A stretch of 64,000 nucleotides of DNA from contig JAZRVE010000099.1 of the NCBI GenBank assembly GCA_045598975.1, forward strand, positions 8,337 through 72,336. The letters run 5' to 3'. The stretch's first letter is position 1. Each line of letters opens with the position of its first letter. A program made the position numbers and the translations under genes. Shown one piece after another: positions 24,268-33,035 of the stretch. The notes under the pieces are model-generated. The model had not been told where the DNA came from. It did not search any database and was given only the letters and a program-made list of their open reading frames with translations. This stretch comes from UMGS882 sp045598975 (GTDB taxonomy: Bacteria; Bacillota; Clostridia; Oscillospirales; CAG-382).

Positions 24268-24339
24268 GGAAAGACGCTTCCTTTCGGTGGATGTGCTTTT
24301 ATTATAACAGACGCGGCGGAAAAATGCAAGAAAAAAGCG

Positions 24340-24639
24340 TCAGTTTGGCTGACGCATGGTGTCGATGAGGGCTTGCAGGGCGGAAAACTGTTCGGCGGAG
24401 AGCCCGTCGGCGTTGAGGGACTTGTGCTCCGAGCCGAAGACCAGCTCGTCCACCGAAAACGAGAGCAGCTTCATCATTTTGAGTAACATGGGCACCGACG
24501 GTTTGCGCACGCCGCGCTCGATGTGCTGTAAATGCCCGGGCGTGATGTCCAGGACTTCGGCGAGGTATTCCTGCGTGTAGCCGCATTTCATCCGTGCGTC
24601 CCGGATGGCGTTTCCTAAATCGAGTTCGTTTATTTCCAT
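24340..24639 (-). CDS. XRE-family helix-turn-helix regulator
   Basis: A 99-residue transcriptional regulator. Residues 8-65 form a Cro/C1-type helix-turn-helix: LGNAIRDARMKCGYTQEYLAEVLDI followed by TPGHLQHIERGVRKPSVPMLLKM. The remaining 30 residues may dimerise. It is transcribed away from the membrane-protein genes at 24847 and 25144 from a promoter that shares its -35 box with theirs, so it is well placed to control both directions. The nearby perfect palindrome is its most likely operator. Confidence 0.9.
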   Translation of the reverse strand: MEINELDLGNAIRDARMKCGYTQEYLAEVLDITPGHLQHIERGVRKPSVPMLLKMMKLLSFSVDELVFGSEHKSLNADGLSAEQFSALQALIDTMRQPN

Positions 24640-24663
24640 CGGTGATCCGTCCTTTCTCTAATA

Positions 24664-24692
24664 ATTGTAACGGGAGAAAAATCTCTTGACAA
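24664..24692 (-). promoter_or_regulatory. Promoter of the XRE regulator
   Basis: On the minus strand TTGTCA (24692-24687) and TACAAT (24669-24664) are 17 bases apart. The -35 box overlaps the -35 box of the divergent promoter. Confidence 0.65.
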
Positions 24693-24714
24693 CTATCTTT
24701 TAGTATGGTAATAT
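24686..24714 (+). promoter_or_regulatory. Divergent promoter for the small membrane protein operon
   Basis: TTGACA at 24686-24691 and TAATAT at 24709-24714 with a 17-base spacer. It reads toward 24847. Confidence 0.75.
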
Positions 24715-24750
24715 ATATCTTAAAGATACATTTTGTATCTTTAAGATATA
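24714..24750. promoter_or_regulatory. Perfect 17-bp palindromic operator
   Basis: The arms 24714-24730 and 24734-24750 are exact complements around TTT (core TATCTTAAAGATACA). The palindrome starts at the last base of the -10 box and covers the transcription start, so a bound protein would block initiation. As RNA it would also form a hairpin at the very 5' end. Confidence 0.75.
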
Positions 24751-24846
24751 GTTTGGGGAAAGGAGTCGGATTAACACACTTCAATAGCGGAAGATCGGCG
24801 CCTATTATAAAAAAACAAAAAAACAGACTTCGGAGGTCAAACAGAA

Positions 24847-25131
24847 ATGAAAAACATCGGAAAACACATCAAAACATTAGCAACAATTCTTCTTGTCGCC
24901 AATTGTATTCTCGCATTTATCCTCGCCTGTGTTTTTGAAAAAGCGGGCGGCGGCGTCATTCTTCTCTGCTTAGTCGGAATTCCGCTTGCCAGCGTCATCA
25001 ATTTCTTCCTCACCTACGGATTCGGTGAGCTTATTGAAACCAATCAGCAGATCGTCCGCAGTCTCGAAAGAAACGCTGTGGCAGGTGGTAAAAAAGCCTC
25101 TGTTGCCGTCGATGAACTGCCCGAACTTTGA
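24847..25131 (+). CDS. Small two-helix membrane protein
   Basis: A 94-residue protein with two hydrophobic helices (about residues 11-32 and 36-58) and a short charged cytoplasmic tail. No known family recognised. It is the first gene after the palindromic operator, preceded by GGAGGTC, and is 12 bases from the DUF6273 gene, so the two are probably co-transcribed. Confidence 0.6.
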   Translation: MKNIGKHIKTLATILLVANCILAFILACVFEKAGGGVILLCLVGIPLASVINFFLTYGFGELIETNQQIVRSLERNAVAGGKKASVAVDELPEL

Positions 25132-25143
25132 TGAGGTGGAAAA

Positions 25144-26586
25144 ATGAGTGATCGCTATCAACAGGTATATACCCACCCGACGGAGCTGTACGCCGTCGGC
25201 TCTCCCGTCGTGCTTGCGGCGGGCGCACTGTTAAAGGACACCGTCACGGGGCAGACGCTTGCCCAGATCAAACTGCGCAGTATCGAAACCGCAAAGCCCA
25301 TCAAGGCGCTCTCGGTGCGGATACAGCCAAAGGACACGACGGACAAACCGCTCGGTGATGCCCTCGTTCATAAGTATCTCGATCTCAATGCCGGATACGG
25401 CGACGAGTTCGGCTCGCGGACGCCCGTCGTCATGCCCGATCCGACAACGCGCGGCTTTGATGCGGAAGTGACGGAGGTCATATTCTCCGACAATACGACG
25501 GTCGCCGTGCAGGGCGCGTGGGAGCCTCTGCCGCAGCCGACGCCGCTTTCCTCGGAATTGACGAAGGAGCTCGAAAAGCAATACCGGATAGAGAGCGGAA
25601 AGGGAGCCGACTACGTCCCGCAGCCGTATAAAGACCTGTTCGGCTGTACCTGCGGGGAACTGCACCGCGCGGCTGATTGCCCGGAGTGCGGCAGAAATTA
25701 TGCGGATTGCCGCAAGCACTACGAAGACCGCGAGAGCCTGACCGAAAGATGCAATGCACGGCTGGCAAAAGAGGAAGCCGAGCGGCAGGAAGCGGAACGC
25801 AAAGCCGAAGAACGCCGTATTGCGGCTGAAAAAGCGAAGAAAAAAGTAAAAAAGGCATTTGCCATCGGTACGCCCATCGTTGCGGCGTGCATAGCGTTTG
25901 TAATTGTTCTTACAACTATTATATCGACGGCAAATCGTAATAAAGCTTATGATATTTATGGCGATATTTTGAACACAGCCAAAGTTGGCGATACTATTAC
26001 CTTTGGAAAGTATGAGCAAGATAACAATACTTCCAATGGAAAAGAAGAAATTGAATGGATCGTTCTTGCAAAAGAAAATGGAAAAATACTTGTGATCAGT
26101 AAATATGCTCTCGATTGCCAACGTTACAATACTACATATACGAATGTTACTTGGGAAACCTGTTCTTTGCGGAAATGGTTGAACGGAACATTTATGAACG
26201 ATGCGTTTGATAGTCCGGAAAAAGAGATTATTGCGAAAGAAACAGTATCCGCCGATAAGAATCCCAAATACAGCATGAATCCCGGAAATTCCACCAACGA
26301 TAAGGTATTCTTGCTCAGCATCACGGAAGTAAAAAAGTACTTTACGACAGACGAAGCCCGTAAATGTGCTCCAACTGCGTATGCAAAGTCACAAGGAGCA
26401 TGGACGAGCGACAGTTATAAAACAGCAAGTGGCGAAGCCACGTGCTGGTGGTGGCTCCGGTCGCCCGGCCCTAGTCAGAATCATGCCGCCTATGTCAACA
26501 TTGGCGGCTCGGTCGATTACTATGGTCGCAGTGTCGACAATGATAATGACTGCGTTCGCCCCGCTATGTGGATTTCTCTTGACTGA
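25144..26586 (+). CDS. DUF6273-domain membrane protein with zinc-ribbon-like motif
   Basis: A 480-residue mosaic protein. Residues 1-160 form a GC-rich, unrecognised soluble domain. Residues 162-185 hold a cysteine cluster (CTCGEL, CPECGRNYADC) that may bind zinc. A charged coiled coil (195-235) leads to one transmembrane helix (about 238-262). The C-terminal 210 residues are AT-rich and match DUF6273 (GDTITFGKYEQ, EWIVLAKENGKILVISKYAL, LRKWLNGTF, WWWLRSPG, VRPAMWI). DUF6273 has a C-type-lectin-like fold and is often displayed outside the cell. The change in base composition within the gene suggests domain acquisition. GAGGTGG precedes the start. Confidence 0.75.
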   Translation: MSDRYQQVYTHPTELYAVGSPVVLAAGALLKDTVTGQTLAQIKLRSIETAKPIKALSVRIQPKDTTDKPLGDALVHKYLDLNAGYGDEFGSRTPVVMPDPTTRGFDAEVTEVIFSDNTTVAVQGAWEPLPQPTPLSSELTKELEKQYRIESGKGADYVPQPYKDLFGCTCGELHRAADCPECGRNYADCRKHYEDRESLTERCNARLAKEEAERQEAERKAEERRIAAEKAKKKVKKAFAIGTPIVAACIAFVIVLTTIISTANRNKAYDIYGDILNTAKVGDTITFGKYEQDNNTSNGKEEIEWIVLAKENGKILVISKYALDCQRYNTTYTNVTWETCSLRKWLNGTFMNDAFDSPEKEIIAKETVSADKNPKYSMNPGNSTNDKVFLLSITEVKKYFTTDEARKCAPTAYAKSQGAWTSDSYKTASGEATCWWWLRSPGPSQNHAAYVNIGGSVDYYGRSVDNDNDCVRPAMWISLD

Positions 26587-26600
26587 TTCATCACAAAAAC

Positions 26601-26630
26601 AATACCGGGAACATCACTGTTCCCGGTATT
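26601..26630. terminator. Bidirectional terminator
   Basis: A perfect 13-bp stem around TCAC (AATACCGGGAACA and complement), between the converging DUF6273 and HtrA genes. T-rich tails are present on both strands but weak on the plus strand. Confidence 0.7.
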
Positions 26631-26644
26631 CTTATTCACTTGAC

Positions 26645-28156
26645 TTATTTCGCCGTATCTAACTTAAACGTGATATCGACCGTGGTGCCGTCCGAATCGT
26701 CGCCGCCGTCGCGGTAGACGGTGAGGGTGATCTCATCGCCCGCCTTGTTGGCGGATTTGCAGGTGTTGATCTCGACGGTGGTGGTGACGGTCTTGCCGTT
26801 GTAAGCGGTGATGATGTCGCCGCGGCGAAGCCCTGCCTTGGCGGCACTGCTGTCCTTGTCGATCTGCACGACCAGCACGCCGAGCGGGATGCCGTAGTAG
26901 TCGGCGTCGGACGAGGAAATGTCGGAGCAGCGGATGCCGATGGAGGCTTCCCCGGACACGAAGCTGTTGTCACGGTCGACGACCTCGCCGTATTCAAGGA
27001 TCTGCGCGATGATGGGAAGCGCGCCGTTGATCGGAATGGAGAAGCCGATGCCCTCGTAATCGGCACCGAGCTTTAAGGTGTTGATGCCGATGACCTTGCC
27101 GGAGGCGTCGATGAGCGGACCGCCGGAGTTGCCGCGGTTGATGGTGGCGTTGGTCTGTAAGAGCGTCATGGTCTTTTTGGAGTCGCTGAGCTGTACGTCG
27201 CGGTTGATGGCGGAGATGATACCGTCGGTGACGGTACCCATGTAGTCGATGCCGGCGGGACAGCCGATGGCAATGACCTCGTCGCCCACGACAAGCGTGT
27301 CGCTGTTGCCGATCTCCATCGGGACAAGGTCAAGCCCCGTCGGGTCGATCTTGATGACGGCGATGTCGGACAGTTCGTCCGAGCCGATCAGCTCCGCTTC
27401 CACCGTCGTGCGGTCGTTCAGATACACGGTGATCTTGGCGGCGTCCTCGATGACGTGGTGATTGGTGATGATGGTGCCGTCCGCAGAGTAGATGAAGCCG
27501 CTTCCGGCGCCCTGCGAGTACTGCGGGGGCTGTTCGTAGCCATAGCCGTAATTGCCGAAGAAACCGCCGAAGAAGTCATAATACCCGGTCGGAGCACTGT
27601 ACGGCACCTCTACGACGATACCGACCGCCGAGGGGGAGCATTTCGCGGCGACCTGGCTCTTGGTGAGCGCGGTCGGGACTTTGGCGAAAGCGGAGGAGGT
27701 CGAAACGGACTTGGTCGGTGCCGAGGGGGCGGAGACGGCCGTGGCGTCCGTCTGTGCGTCGGAGGCGGATGCGGCTTTTGCGTCGTCGAGGTGATTCATC
27801 ACGAGCACGACGGCGATGGCGGCGACCGAAACGGTAAAGACCGAAAAGACGGCGGCGGCGAACACCTTGAAGCCCTTGGAGGACGGATTGCGGCGCTTTT
27901 TGCGGGAAGCCTTCCTGCTTGCCGCGGGAGAAGGCGAGGACGCGGGAGCCGTATAAACCGGCTGCTCCGGCAAAACGGGCGATTCCTCGTTGTATGCGGC
28001 GGCAGGCTCCGCGTTCAACGGCTCGAAAACCGTCTCGTCGGACGGAAGCGCGTTTTCCGCGGGGATATCCTGCGCCGGTGCCGGCTCGCTTGCGGTCGGG
28101 ATCGGTTCGGAAGACGGAACATCGGAGAAAGAGGTGTTTTCAAATTCATCGTTCAT
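26645..28156 (-). CDS. HtrA/DegP-type membrane-anchored serine protease
   Basis: A 503-residue trypsin-like protease for envelope quality control. An N-terminal 95-residue proline- and glutamate-rich cytoplasmic segment is followed by one transmembrane helix (96-121) and the protease domain. The catalytic triad is His234 (TNHHVIED), Asp264 (SDIAVIKID) and Ser344 (NRGNSGGPL). A PDZ domain (about 400-490, VQIDKDSSAAKAGLRRGDIITAY in part) completes it. The Gly/Tyr-rich insertion after residue 190 corresponds to the LA loop. The start at 28156 follows AAAGGAAG. Gram-positive HtrA proteins have this inverted anchor topology. Confidence 0.92.
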   Translation of the reverse strand: MNDEFENTSFSDVPSSEPIPTASEPAPAQDIPAENALPSDETVFEPLNAEPAAAYNEESPVLPEQPVYTAPASSPSPAASRKASRKKRRNPSSKGFKVFAAAVFSVFTVSVAAIAVVLVMNHLDDAKAASASDAQTDATAVSAPSAPTKSVSTSSAFAKVPTALTKSQVAAKCSPSAVGIVVEVPYSAPTGYYDFFGGFFGNYGYGYEQPPQYSQGAGSGFIYSADGTIITNHHVIEDAAKITVYLNDRTTVEAELIGSDELSDIAVIKIDPTGLDLVPMEIGNSDTLVVGDEVIAIGCPAGIDYMGTVTDGIISAINRDVQLSDSKKTMTLLQTNATINRGNSGGPLIDASGKVIGINTLKLGADYEGIGFSIPINGALPIIAQILEYGEVVDRDNSFVSGEASIGIRCSDISSSDADYYGIPLGVLVVQIDKDSSAAKAGLRRGDIITAYNGKTVTTTVEINTCKSANKAGDEITLTVYRDGGDDSDGTTVDITFKLDTAK

Positions 28157-28261
28157 GACGATACTTCCTTTCGTGTTCGAGAAATACTCTTTCTGCATGC
28201 ACATAGTATAGTCGGCGTATTTGACACCGTATTGTTTGGAATGTGATTTTTTCGTGAATAA

Positions 28262-28292
28262 TCAAAAACAGCCCGCGAAAACCGCGGGCTGT
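28262..28292 (-). terminator. Terminator of the SLH-domain protein gene
   Basis: A 10-bp stem ACAGCCCGCG/CGCGGGCTGT followed on the minus strand by TTTTTG. Confidence 0.8.
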
Positions 28293-28306
28293 CCGATGAA
28301 ATACCG

Positions 28307-30613
28307 TCAAAACTCGGTCTGCACGTAGCGGAGCAGCAGTCGTGCCGCTTCCGCACGGGTGAGGGTGTCGTAGGGACGGAAGACGCCCATGTCGCCCTCG
28401 ATGAAGCCGAAGCCGCGGGCGATGGCGATGGCGCCGACGTCCTCGCGGACAAGGTCGCTGTTGTCGGCAAAATCGGTGATGAAGATGTCCGGCATGGCGG
28501 CGATCTTTTCAAAGCCGGCGGCTCTGATGAGCAGTTTCACCGCCTTTGTGCGGGTGAGAAAAGCGGCGTTTTCGGGGACTTCGTCTTCTTCGATATAGGT
28601 GAAGTACCCGGCAAGCAGACGGAAATCGTCGGGGGTGATGGGATCGTCGGGACGGAAGGACTTTCCGGGGAAGCCGACGCCGAGGTCGGCAAGCATCCGG
28701 ATATCCGCTTCTGCCCAGTGTCCGGAAATATCGTCGTATTCGTGTGCGTCGGCAGGAGCATATACGTCGCCGCTCGCGTCAAGGAGCTCGCCCGTGAGCG
28801 CCGAAACAGAGGTGGTGTTCCAGCGGTAGCCGGAATAGACGAGGCGCGTGTACCGCTCGGTCTCATAAAGGGTGCTGTAATCGACGTAGCCCTTGTTTGC
28901 GTCCTGCTGGTACTGTTTGTAGGTGTAGTTGCTGTTGATCTCGTAGTTGAGTCCGAAGCCGTCGGCATCAAGCAGAGCGCGGTAAGCTTCTTCGGGCGTG
29001 ATGACGGCGGCGGGCGACTCGAAGGTCACGTCGTCGTACCAGGTATAAGAGAAGGAAACGATCTTGCCGGTAACGAGATCGACCGTGCCGTTGATGGCGT
29101 TGTAGGGGAAATCAACGCCCTCGTTGACGCGCACAAGGCGGATATTGGCACAGCGATAGGTGGGATTTTCCCATTTTTCGCGGTTTTCGTAATCGAGCAC
29201 GATGGTGTCGGTCGCTTCGGCGAGGCGGGTGAGCGGAACGTATGCGGGAAGCTGGACTGCCGCAAAGGCGGAAAACAGCTCGGACGCCTGCTCCTTTGTG
29301 TAGGTGCGGACGGGAAGATCGAGCGTGCGGGCGTCGTTGACATAGTAGTCAAAGCCCGGGACGGAGGAGCGGAAGGAGAGGACGGCACCGCTCGAAGCGT
29401 CAACGGTCGCCGACATATAGGGGGTGTAATAGCCGTTTTCGGCGCTCGACGTGCGGTAGGGTGCCGAGAAAGAAAGACTCCATACATAGCGCGGCTCGGC
29501 GGTATCGTTTGCCGGGCGGTCGTAGTAGGAAGCGGTCTGCTTTGTCAGGTTTGCGCTTACCGCCGTCGCGTCGGGATCGATGTACAGCGCGGCATTTTCC
29601 GTGACGGCGCGGATGGCGTCTTCTTTGGAAATGAGGGTATTGAGCGTATCCAGTGCGGCAAGTTCTTCTTCCGAAAGCTGATAGCCTTCTTCTGCGACCG
29701 CTTCGTCGGCATACATTTTCATGGAAGCAAATTCCGCGGTTGCCGTGTTCATGCCGCCGGCATAATCTTCCATCGTGCGGACGTTCCAGGTGTTGCGCTC
29801 GGTGTATACGTCGCCCGTGACGGCGTCGACCGAAAGATAGGACAGCTCGGGACGGTAGACGAGGTAGGCTTTGCGGGAGATGACGCGGTATTCGTCGTCA
29901 CGCTCGGTTTTGAGCTGATAGGACAGCTTCATGGTCTGTTTTTCCGCAAGGGCGTTCTTGGCGTCTGCTTCCGCAAGGGCGGCGGTGTCGGAGAAAGACA
30001 TGCCGTAGTCGTAATTGCACTGCATCTGCACTAAATGCCCGTCTGTGTAGTCAAGCGACACCGAGGCGGTGTTGTCGGGGACGATGACGCCGTTTTCATA
30101 GCGGGTGAAATAATAGGTATAGTAATTGAGATAGCGGCTGCCGCATTCGGAAGAGGTGAGCTTCATGTGAGAAGCGGCTTCGGGGCAGAGCGCGGCGAGC
30201 TTTTGGCAAGCGGCGTCTTCAAGAGAGTCTTTCGTGTACTTCGGGAGCACCAGAGCCGACGAACGGGGCTTGGAATAGTCGTCGCAGCCGTAGGACAGGA
30301 CGTGTCCGTCGGGATCGCAGGAAGCGGACACCGATTTGTTGTAGCCGGTGTCGTGCCACGAGAGCGACCAGTAGCCCTGATTGTAGTAGTTCGGCGTGTT
30401 GTAGTACCAATCGAAGACGGTGCATTCCTCCGGGACGTAGATAAGAGGTCTGACGATTTTGAGCAGACGTTCAAGGTCTTCCGCCGTCGGTTCGGTCGGC
30501 TGCGCTTTTTCCGCGGCAATGTCCACCGATGCCGGAGAAATGAGCAGCGGAGCGGCGAAAACGGGGGAGGCGGCGAGGGAGAGCGCCATTACCAGTGCGA
30601 TTACTTTTTTCAT
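28307..30613 (-). CDS. Surface protein with YcdB/YcdC-type domains and SLH modules
   Basis: A 768-residue secreted protein. Residues 1-20 are a signal peptide (ending VFAAP). The body has repeated PepSY/YcdB-like units: alternating helix-strand segments such as KYTKDSLEDAACQKLAALCPE, ISKEDAIRAVTENAALYI and ITPEEAYRALLDAD. At the C-terminus, SLH-type segments (ISGHWAEADIRMLADLGV, RPDDPITPDDF, YDTLTRAEAARLLLRYV) would anchor it to secondary cell-wall polymers. The family is widespread in Clostridia with no firm biochemical role. GGAATCGCATC before the ATG is a modest ribosome binding site. Confidence 0.8.
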   Translation of the reverse strand: MKKVIALVMALSLAASPVFAAPLLISPASVDIAAEKAQPTEPTAEDLERLLKIVRPLIYVPEECTVFDWYYNTPNYYNQGYWSLSWHDTGYNKSVSASCDPDGHVLSYGCDDYSKPRSSALVLPKYTKDSLEDAACQKLAALCPEAASHMKLTSSECGSRYLNYYTYYFTRYENGVIVPDNTASVSLDYTDGHLVQMQCNYDYGMSFSDTAALAEADAKNALAEKQTMKLSYQLKTERDDEYRVISRKAYLVYRPELSYLSVDAVTGDVYTERNTWNVRTMEDYAGGMNTATAEFASMKMYADEAVAEEGYQLSEEELAALDTLNTLISKEDAIRAVTENAALYIDPDATAVSANLTKQTASYYDRPANDTAEPRYVWSLSFSAPYRTSSAENGYYTPYMSATVDASSGAVLSFRSSVPGFDYYVNDARTLDLPVRTYTKEQASELFSAFAAVQLPAYVPLTRLAEATDTIVLDYENREKWENPTYRCANIRLVRVNEGVDFPYNAINGTVDLVTGKIVSFSYTWYDDVTFESPAAVITPEEAYRALLDADGFGLNYEINSNYTYKQYQQDANKGYVDYSTLYETERYTRLVYSGYRWNTTSVSALTGELLDASGDVYAPADAHEYDDISGHWAEADIRMLADLGVGFPGKSFRPDDPITPDDFRLLAGYFTYIEEDEVPENAAFLTRTKAVKLLIRAAGFEKIAAMPDIFITDFADNSDLVREDVGAIAIARGFGFIEGDMGVFRPYDTLTRAEAARLLLRYVQTEF

Positions 30614-30709
30614 GATGCGATTCCTTTCTTTTTGTCTTTTTGCATTTTGCGGTCGTTTTGATTTGTTCGGTTTTGTGGGTATGACGGATGGGCGAAAGGA
30701 AATGTTCCG

Positions 30710-31543
30710 TCAGTCGGCACATTTTTTGTAAATTTTGAGACGGAAATCCGCGCGGCAGGAGAGGGCACCGAGTTTTTCGGAGCGTGCTCGGACGTCTGCC
30801 GAGCTTCGCCAAAAATAGGGCGTCATGGCGAACAGATTCCCCGCGTCCGCTCCCGAAAGCGCCATGTCATAAGAAAGGCTCTTTTCGTCAAGCAGGACGA
30901 AGCCCTCGTAGGCGGGCGTTTTTTCCTCGTTTTGCTCCGGCGTTTGGTACAGCGCCTTTTTCAGATCGTACAAATGGTCTTTTCCGGGGCTTGCGACGAG
31001 TAATATCCCACCGCAGACGAGCACGCGGCGGCATTCGGCGTCCGGCACCGGCGCAAAGACCGACAGCACCGCTCCGGCGGAAGCATCGGCGAACGGCATG
31101 GCGAAAATGCCGTCCACGCAATAGTGGTTCCGTTCGGGGGACTGCTTCTGCTTTTTTGCCGCAAGACGCACGGCGGTCTTGGCAAGATCCAGCCCGTATA
31201 GGTCGATCTGCGGCAGTGCGTGTTTGAGAAAGCGGTCGTAGTAGCCCTCTCCGCAGCCGGCGTCGATGACGAGCGGGTGCGTGTGTAACGGTGCGTTACG
31301 GCAGAGCGCTTCGGCAAGAGCCTTTGCAAGCGGCTCGTAAAAGCCTCTTTCCAGAAATTCCCGCCGTGCGCGGCAGGTGTCTGCCGCGTCGCCCGAAAGC
31401 GCCGTGACGCCCTTTTTGACGGCGGCGAAGTTGACGTACCCCTCGGCGGATTTGTCGAAAAGATGCCGGTTTTCGCACACGATGCCGGTGTCGGTTTCCT
31501 CCATGCCGGCGTGGCAGACGGGGCAGAGATAGGCGGTTTTCAT
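30710..31543 (-). CDS. 23S rRNA (guanine-N1)-methyltransferase RlmA-like
   Basis: A 277-residue SAM-dependent methyltransferase of the RlmA (RrmA/TlrB) family, methylating a guanine in helix 35 of 23S rRNA. An N-terminal zinc finger uses C7, C10, C23 and H27. It is followed by the SAM-binding VIDAGCGEGYY and the PFADASAGAVLSVFAPV segment. In some bacteria the homologue confers tylosin resistance. Its ATG overlaps the mnmA stop (ATGA), and AAGGAG lies inside the end of mnmA, so the two are translationally coupled. Confidence 0.88.
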   Translation of the reverse strand: MKTAYLCPVCHAGMEETDTGIVCENRHLFDKSAEGYVNFAAVKKGVTALSGDAADTCRARREFLERGFYEPLAKALAEALCRNAPLHTHPLVIDAGCGEGYYDRFLKHALPQIDLYGLDLAKTAVRLAAKKQKQSPERNHYCVDGIFAMPFADASAGAVLSVFAPVPDAECRRVLVCGGILLVASPGKDHLYDLKKALYQTPEQNEEKTPAYEGFVLLDEKSLSYDMALSGADAGNLFAMTPYFWRSSADVRARSEKLGALSCRADFRLKIYKKCAD

Positions 31544-32664
31544 GGTGTTTCTCCTTTGTCGGGCTCCGACGCTGTCAGCGCCCCGACGGACGAAATGATG
31601 CCGCCGCCGACCACGGATTCTCCGTCGTACAGGACGGCGGACTGCCCGCAGGTGATGGCGCGTGCGGGGACGTCCAGCACCACCTTCAAGCCGTTTTCGC
31701 CGTGCGGCGTCACCGTCGCGTCCTGCTCGTTCTGGCGGTAGCGCACCTTGACCTTGACGCGAAGCGGGGACGTGAGAGACGCGTACGAAATGAGATTGAC
31801 GTCCGATACGAAAAAGGTGTCGGCATACAGATCGCGTTCGTGTCCCAACACGACGGTGTTGTCTGCCGGACGGACGTCCAGCACGTACAGCGGTTCGTCG
31901 GAAGAAATGCCGAGCCCCTTGCGCATCCCCTTGGTGTAGTGGATAATGCCCTTGTGCCGCCCGAGAAGACGCCCGTGGGTGTCGACGAAATCGCCGGGCG
32001 GATAGTCTTTTCCGGTATAGGTGCGGATAAAATCGGTATAGCTTGTGCCGCGCGGCACGAAGCAGATGTCCTGACTGTCGTGCTTGGCGGCATTGATAAA
32101 GCCGTTTTCCCCGGCAAGTGCGCGCACCTGCGCTTTGGCAAAGCCGCCGAGCGGGAAGAGGGTGTGCGCGAGCTGTTCCTGCGTGAGGGAATAGAGGACG
32201 TAGCCCTGATCCTTGGTGTCGTCGAGCCCCTTCTGCAAGAGGTACCGTCCGGTTTTTTCGTCCTGCGCGATGCGGGCGTAGTGCCCGGTGGCGAGATAAT
32301 CGCATCCGAGCGAACGGGCGTACTCGTACAGCGCGTCGAATTTTAACGCACGGTTGCAGTTGATGCAGGGGTTAGGCGTCTGCCCGTTTTCGTAGGCGGC
32401 GGCAAACGTGTCGATGACCTCGCGGCGGAAGGTGTCGGTCAGATCGACGACGGTATGCGGGATGCCGAGCGTTTCGCATATGCGTGCCGCATCGCGGATG
32501 TCCTCGTCTCCGCCGCACACGCCGCTGCTTTCGGTATATAAGCGCATGGTGATGCCCGTGCAGGAAAAGCCTTCGCGCACGAGAAGAAGCGCCGCAACGG
32601 CGGAATCCACACCGCCGCTCATGGCGACGGCGATTTTTGCGTTTTTCGGGGGAAGGGCGGTCAT
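31540..32664 (-). CDS. mnmA: tRNA-specific 2-thiouridylase
   Basis: MnmA inserts sulfur at position 2 of the wobble uridine of tRNA-Lys, -Glu and -Gln. The 374-residue protein has the PP-loop AVAMSGGVDSA. The two catalytic cysteines are in NPCINCNRALKF and SQDICFV, and ATGHYARI is also present. The C-terminal beta-barrel domain includes VRYRQNEQDATV. The start at 32664 has GAGGTG upstream. Length and motif order are normal. Confidence 0.95.
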   Translation of the reverse strand: MTALPPKNAKIAVAMSGGVDSAVAALLLVREGFSCTGITMRLYTESSGVCGGDEDIRDAARICETLGIPHTVVDLTDTFRREVIDTFAAAYENGQTPNPCINCNRALKFDALYEYARSLGCDYLATGHYARIAQDEKTGRYLLQKGLDDTKDQGYVLYSLTQEQLAHTLFPLGGFAKAQVRALAGENGFINAAKHDSQDICFVPRGTSYTDFIRTYTGKDYPPGDFVDTHGRLLGRHKGIIHYTKGMRKGLGISSDEPLYVLDVRPADNTVVLGHERDLYADTFFVSDVNLISYASLTSPLRVKVKVRYRQNEQDATVTPHGENGLKVVLDVPARAITCGQSAVLYDGESVVGGGIISSVGALTASEPDKGETP

Positions 32665-32704
32665 GTGTGTCACCTCGTCAAAGGAAAAATAGAGAGGAGT
32701 ATAC

Positions 32705-32735
32705 AAAAGACCGGATGAAACATCCGGTCTTTTTT
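32705..32735. terminator. Terminator after rpsU
   Basis: AGACCGGATG, loop AAA, CATCCGGTCT, with T-rich flanks on both strands. It separates rpsU from mnmA on the minus strand. Confidence 0.85.
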
Positions 32736-32736
32736 C

Positions 32737-32913
32737 TTACTTGAACTTTCTCTTACGAGCGGCTTCGGACTTTTTCTTACGCTTTACACTCGGTTTTTCG
32801 TAGTGTTCTCTCTTGCGAAGTTCCGTGAGCACGCCGCTTCTTGCACACTGTCTCTTAAAACGGCGAAGCGCACTGTCAAGCGATTCATTGTCCTTGATTT
32901 TGATTTCTGCCAT
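32737..32913 (-). CDS. rpsU: 30S ribosomal protein S21
   Basis: A 58-residue basic protein, translated here by hand. It starts MAEIKIKDNESLDSALRRFK and continues with QCARSGVLTELRKREHYEKPS and a lysine/arginine tail, all diagnostic of S21, which contacts the 3' end of 16S rRNA and helps initiation. GGAGGGAGGG precedes the ATG. It has its own perfect consensus promoter and a terminator, and is therefore a monocistronic unit between leuS and mnmA. Confidence 0.95.
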   Translation of the reverse strand: MAEIKIKDNESLDSALRRFKRQCARSGVLTELRKREHYEKPSVKRKKKSEAARKRKFK

Positions 32914-32965
32914 CTATTTTCCCTCCCTCCGCTTTTGGCAAAGAGAATTTTTTATGCCATATCTC

Positions 32966-32994
32966 ATTATACCGTACGAAACGCGGATTGTCAA
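32966..32994 (-). promoter_or_regulatory. Perfect consensus promoter of rpsU
   Basis: On the minus strand TTGACA (32994-32989) and TATAAT (32971-32966) are separated by exactly 17 bases, about 50 bases upstream of the rpsU start. Confidence 0.85.
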
Positions 32995-33035
32995 GACGAA
33001 ATTTCATATAATTATGAATTTATTGTAAAATCGTC

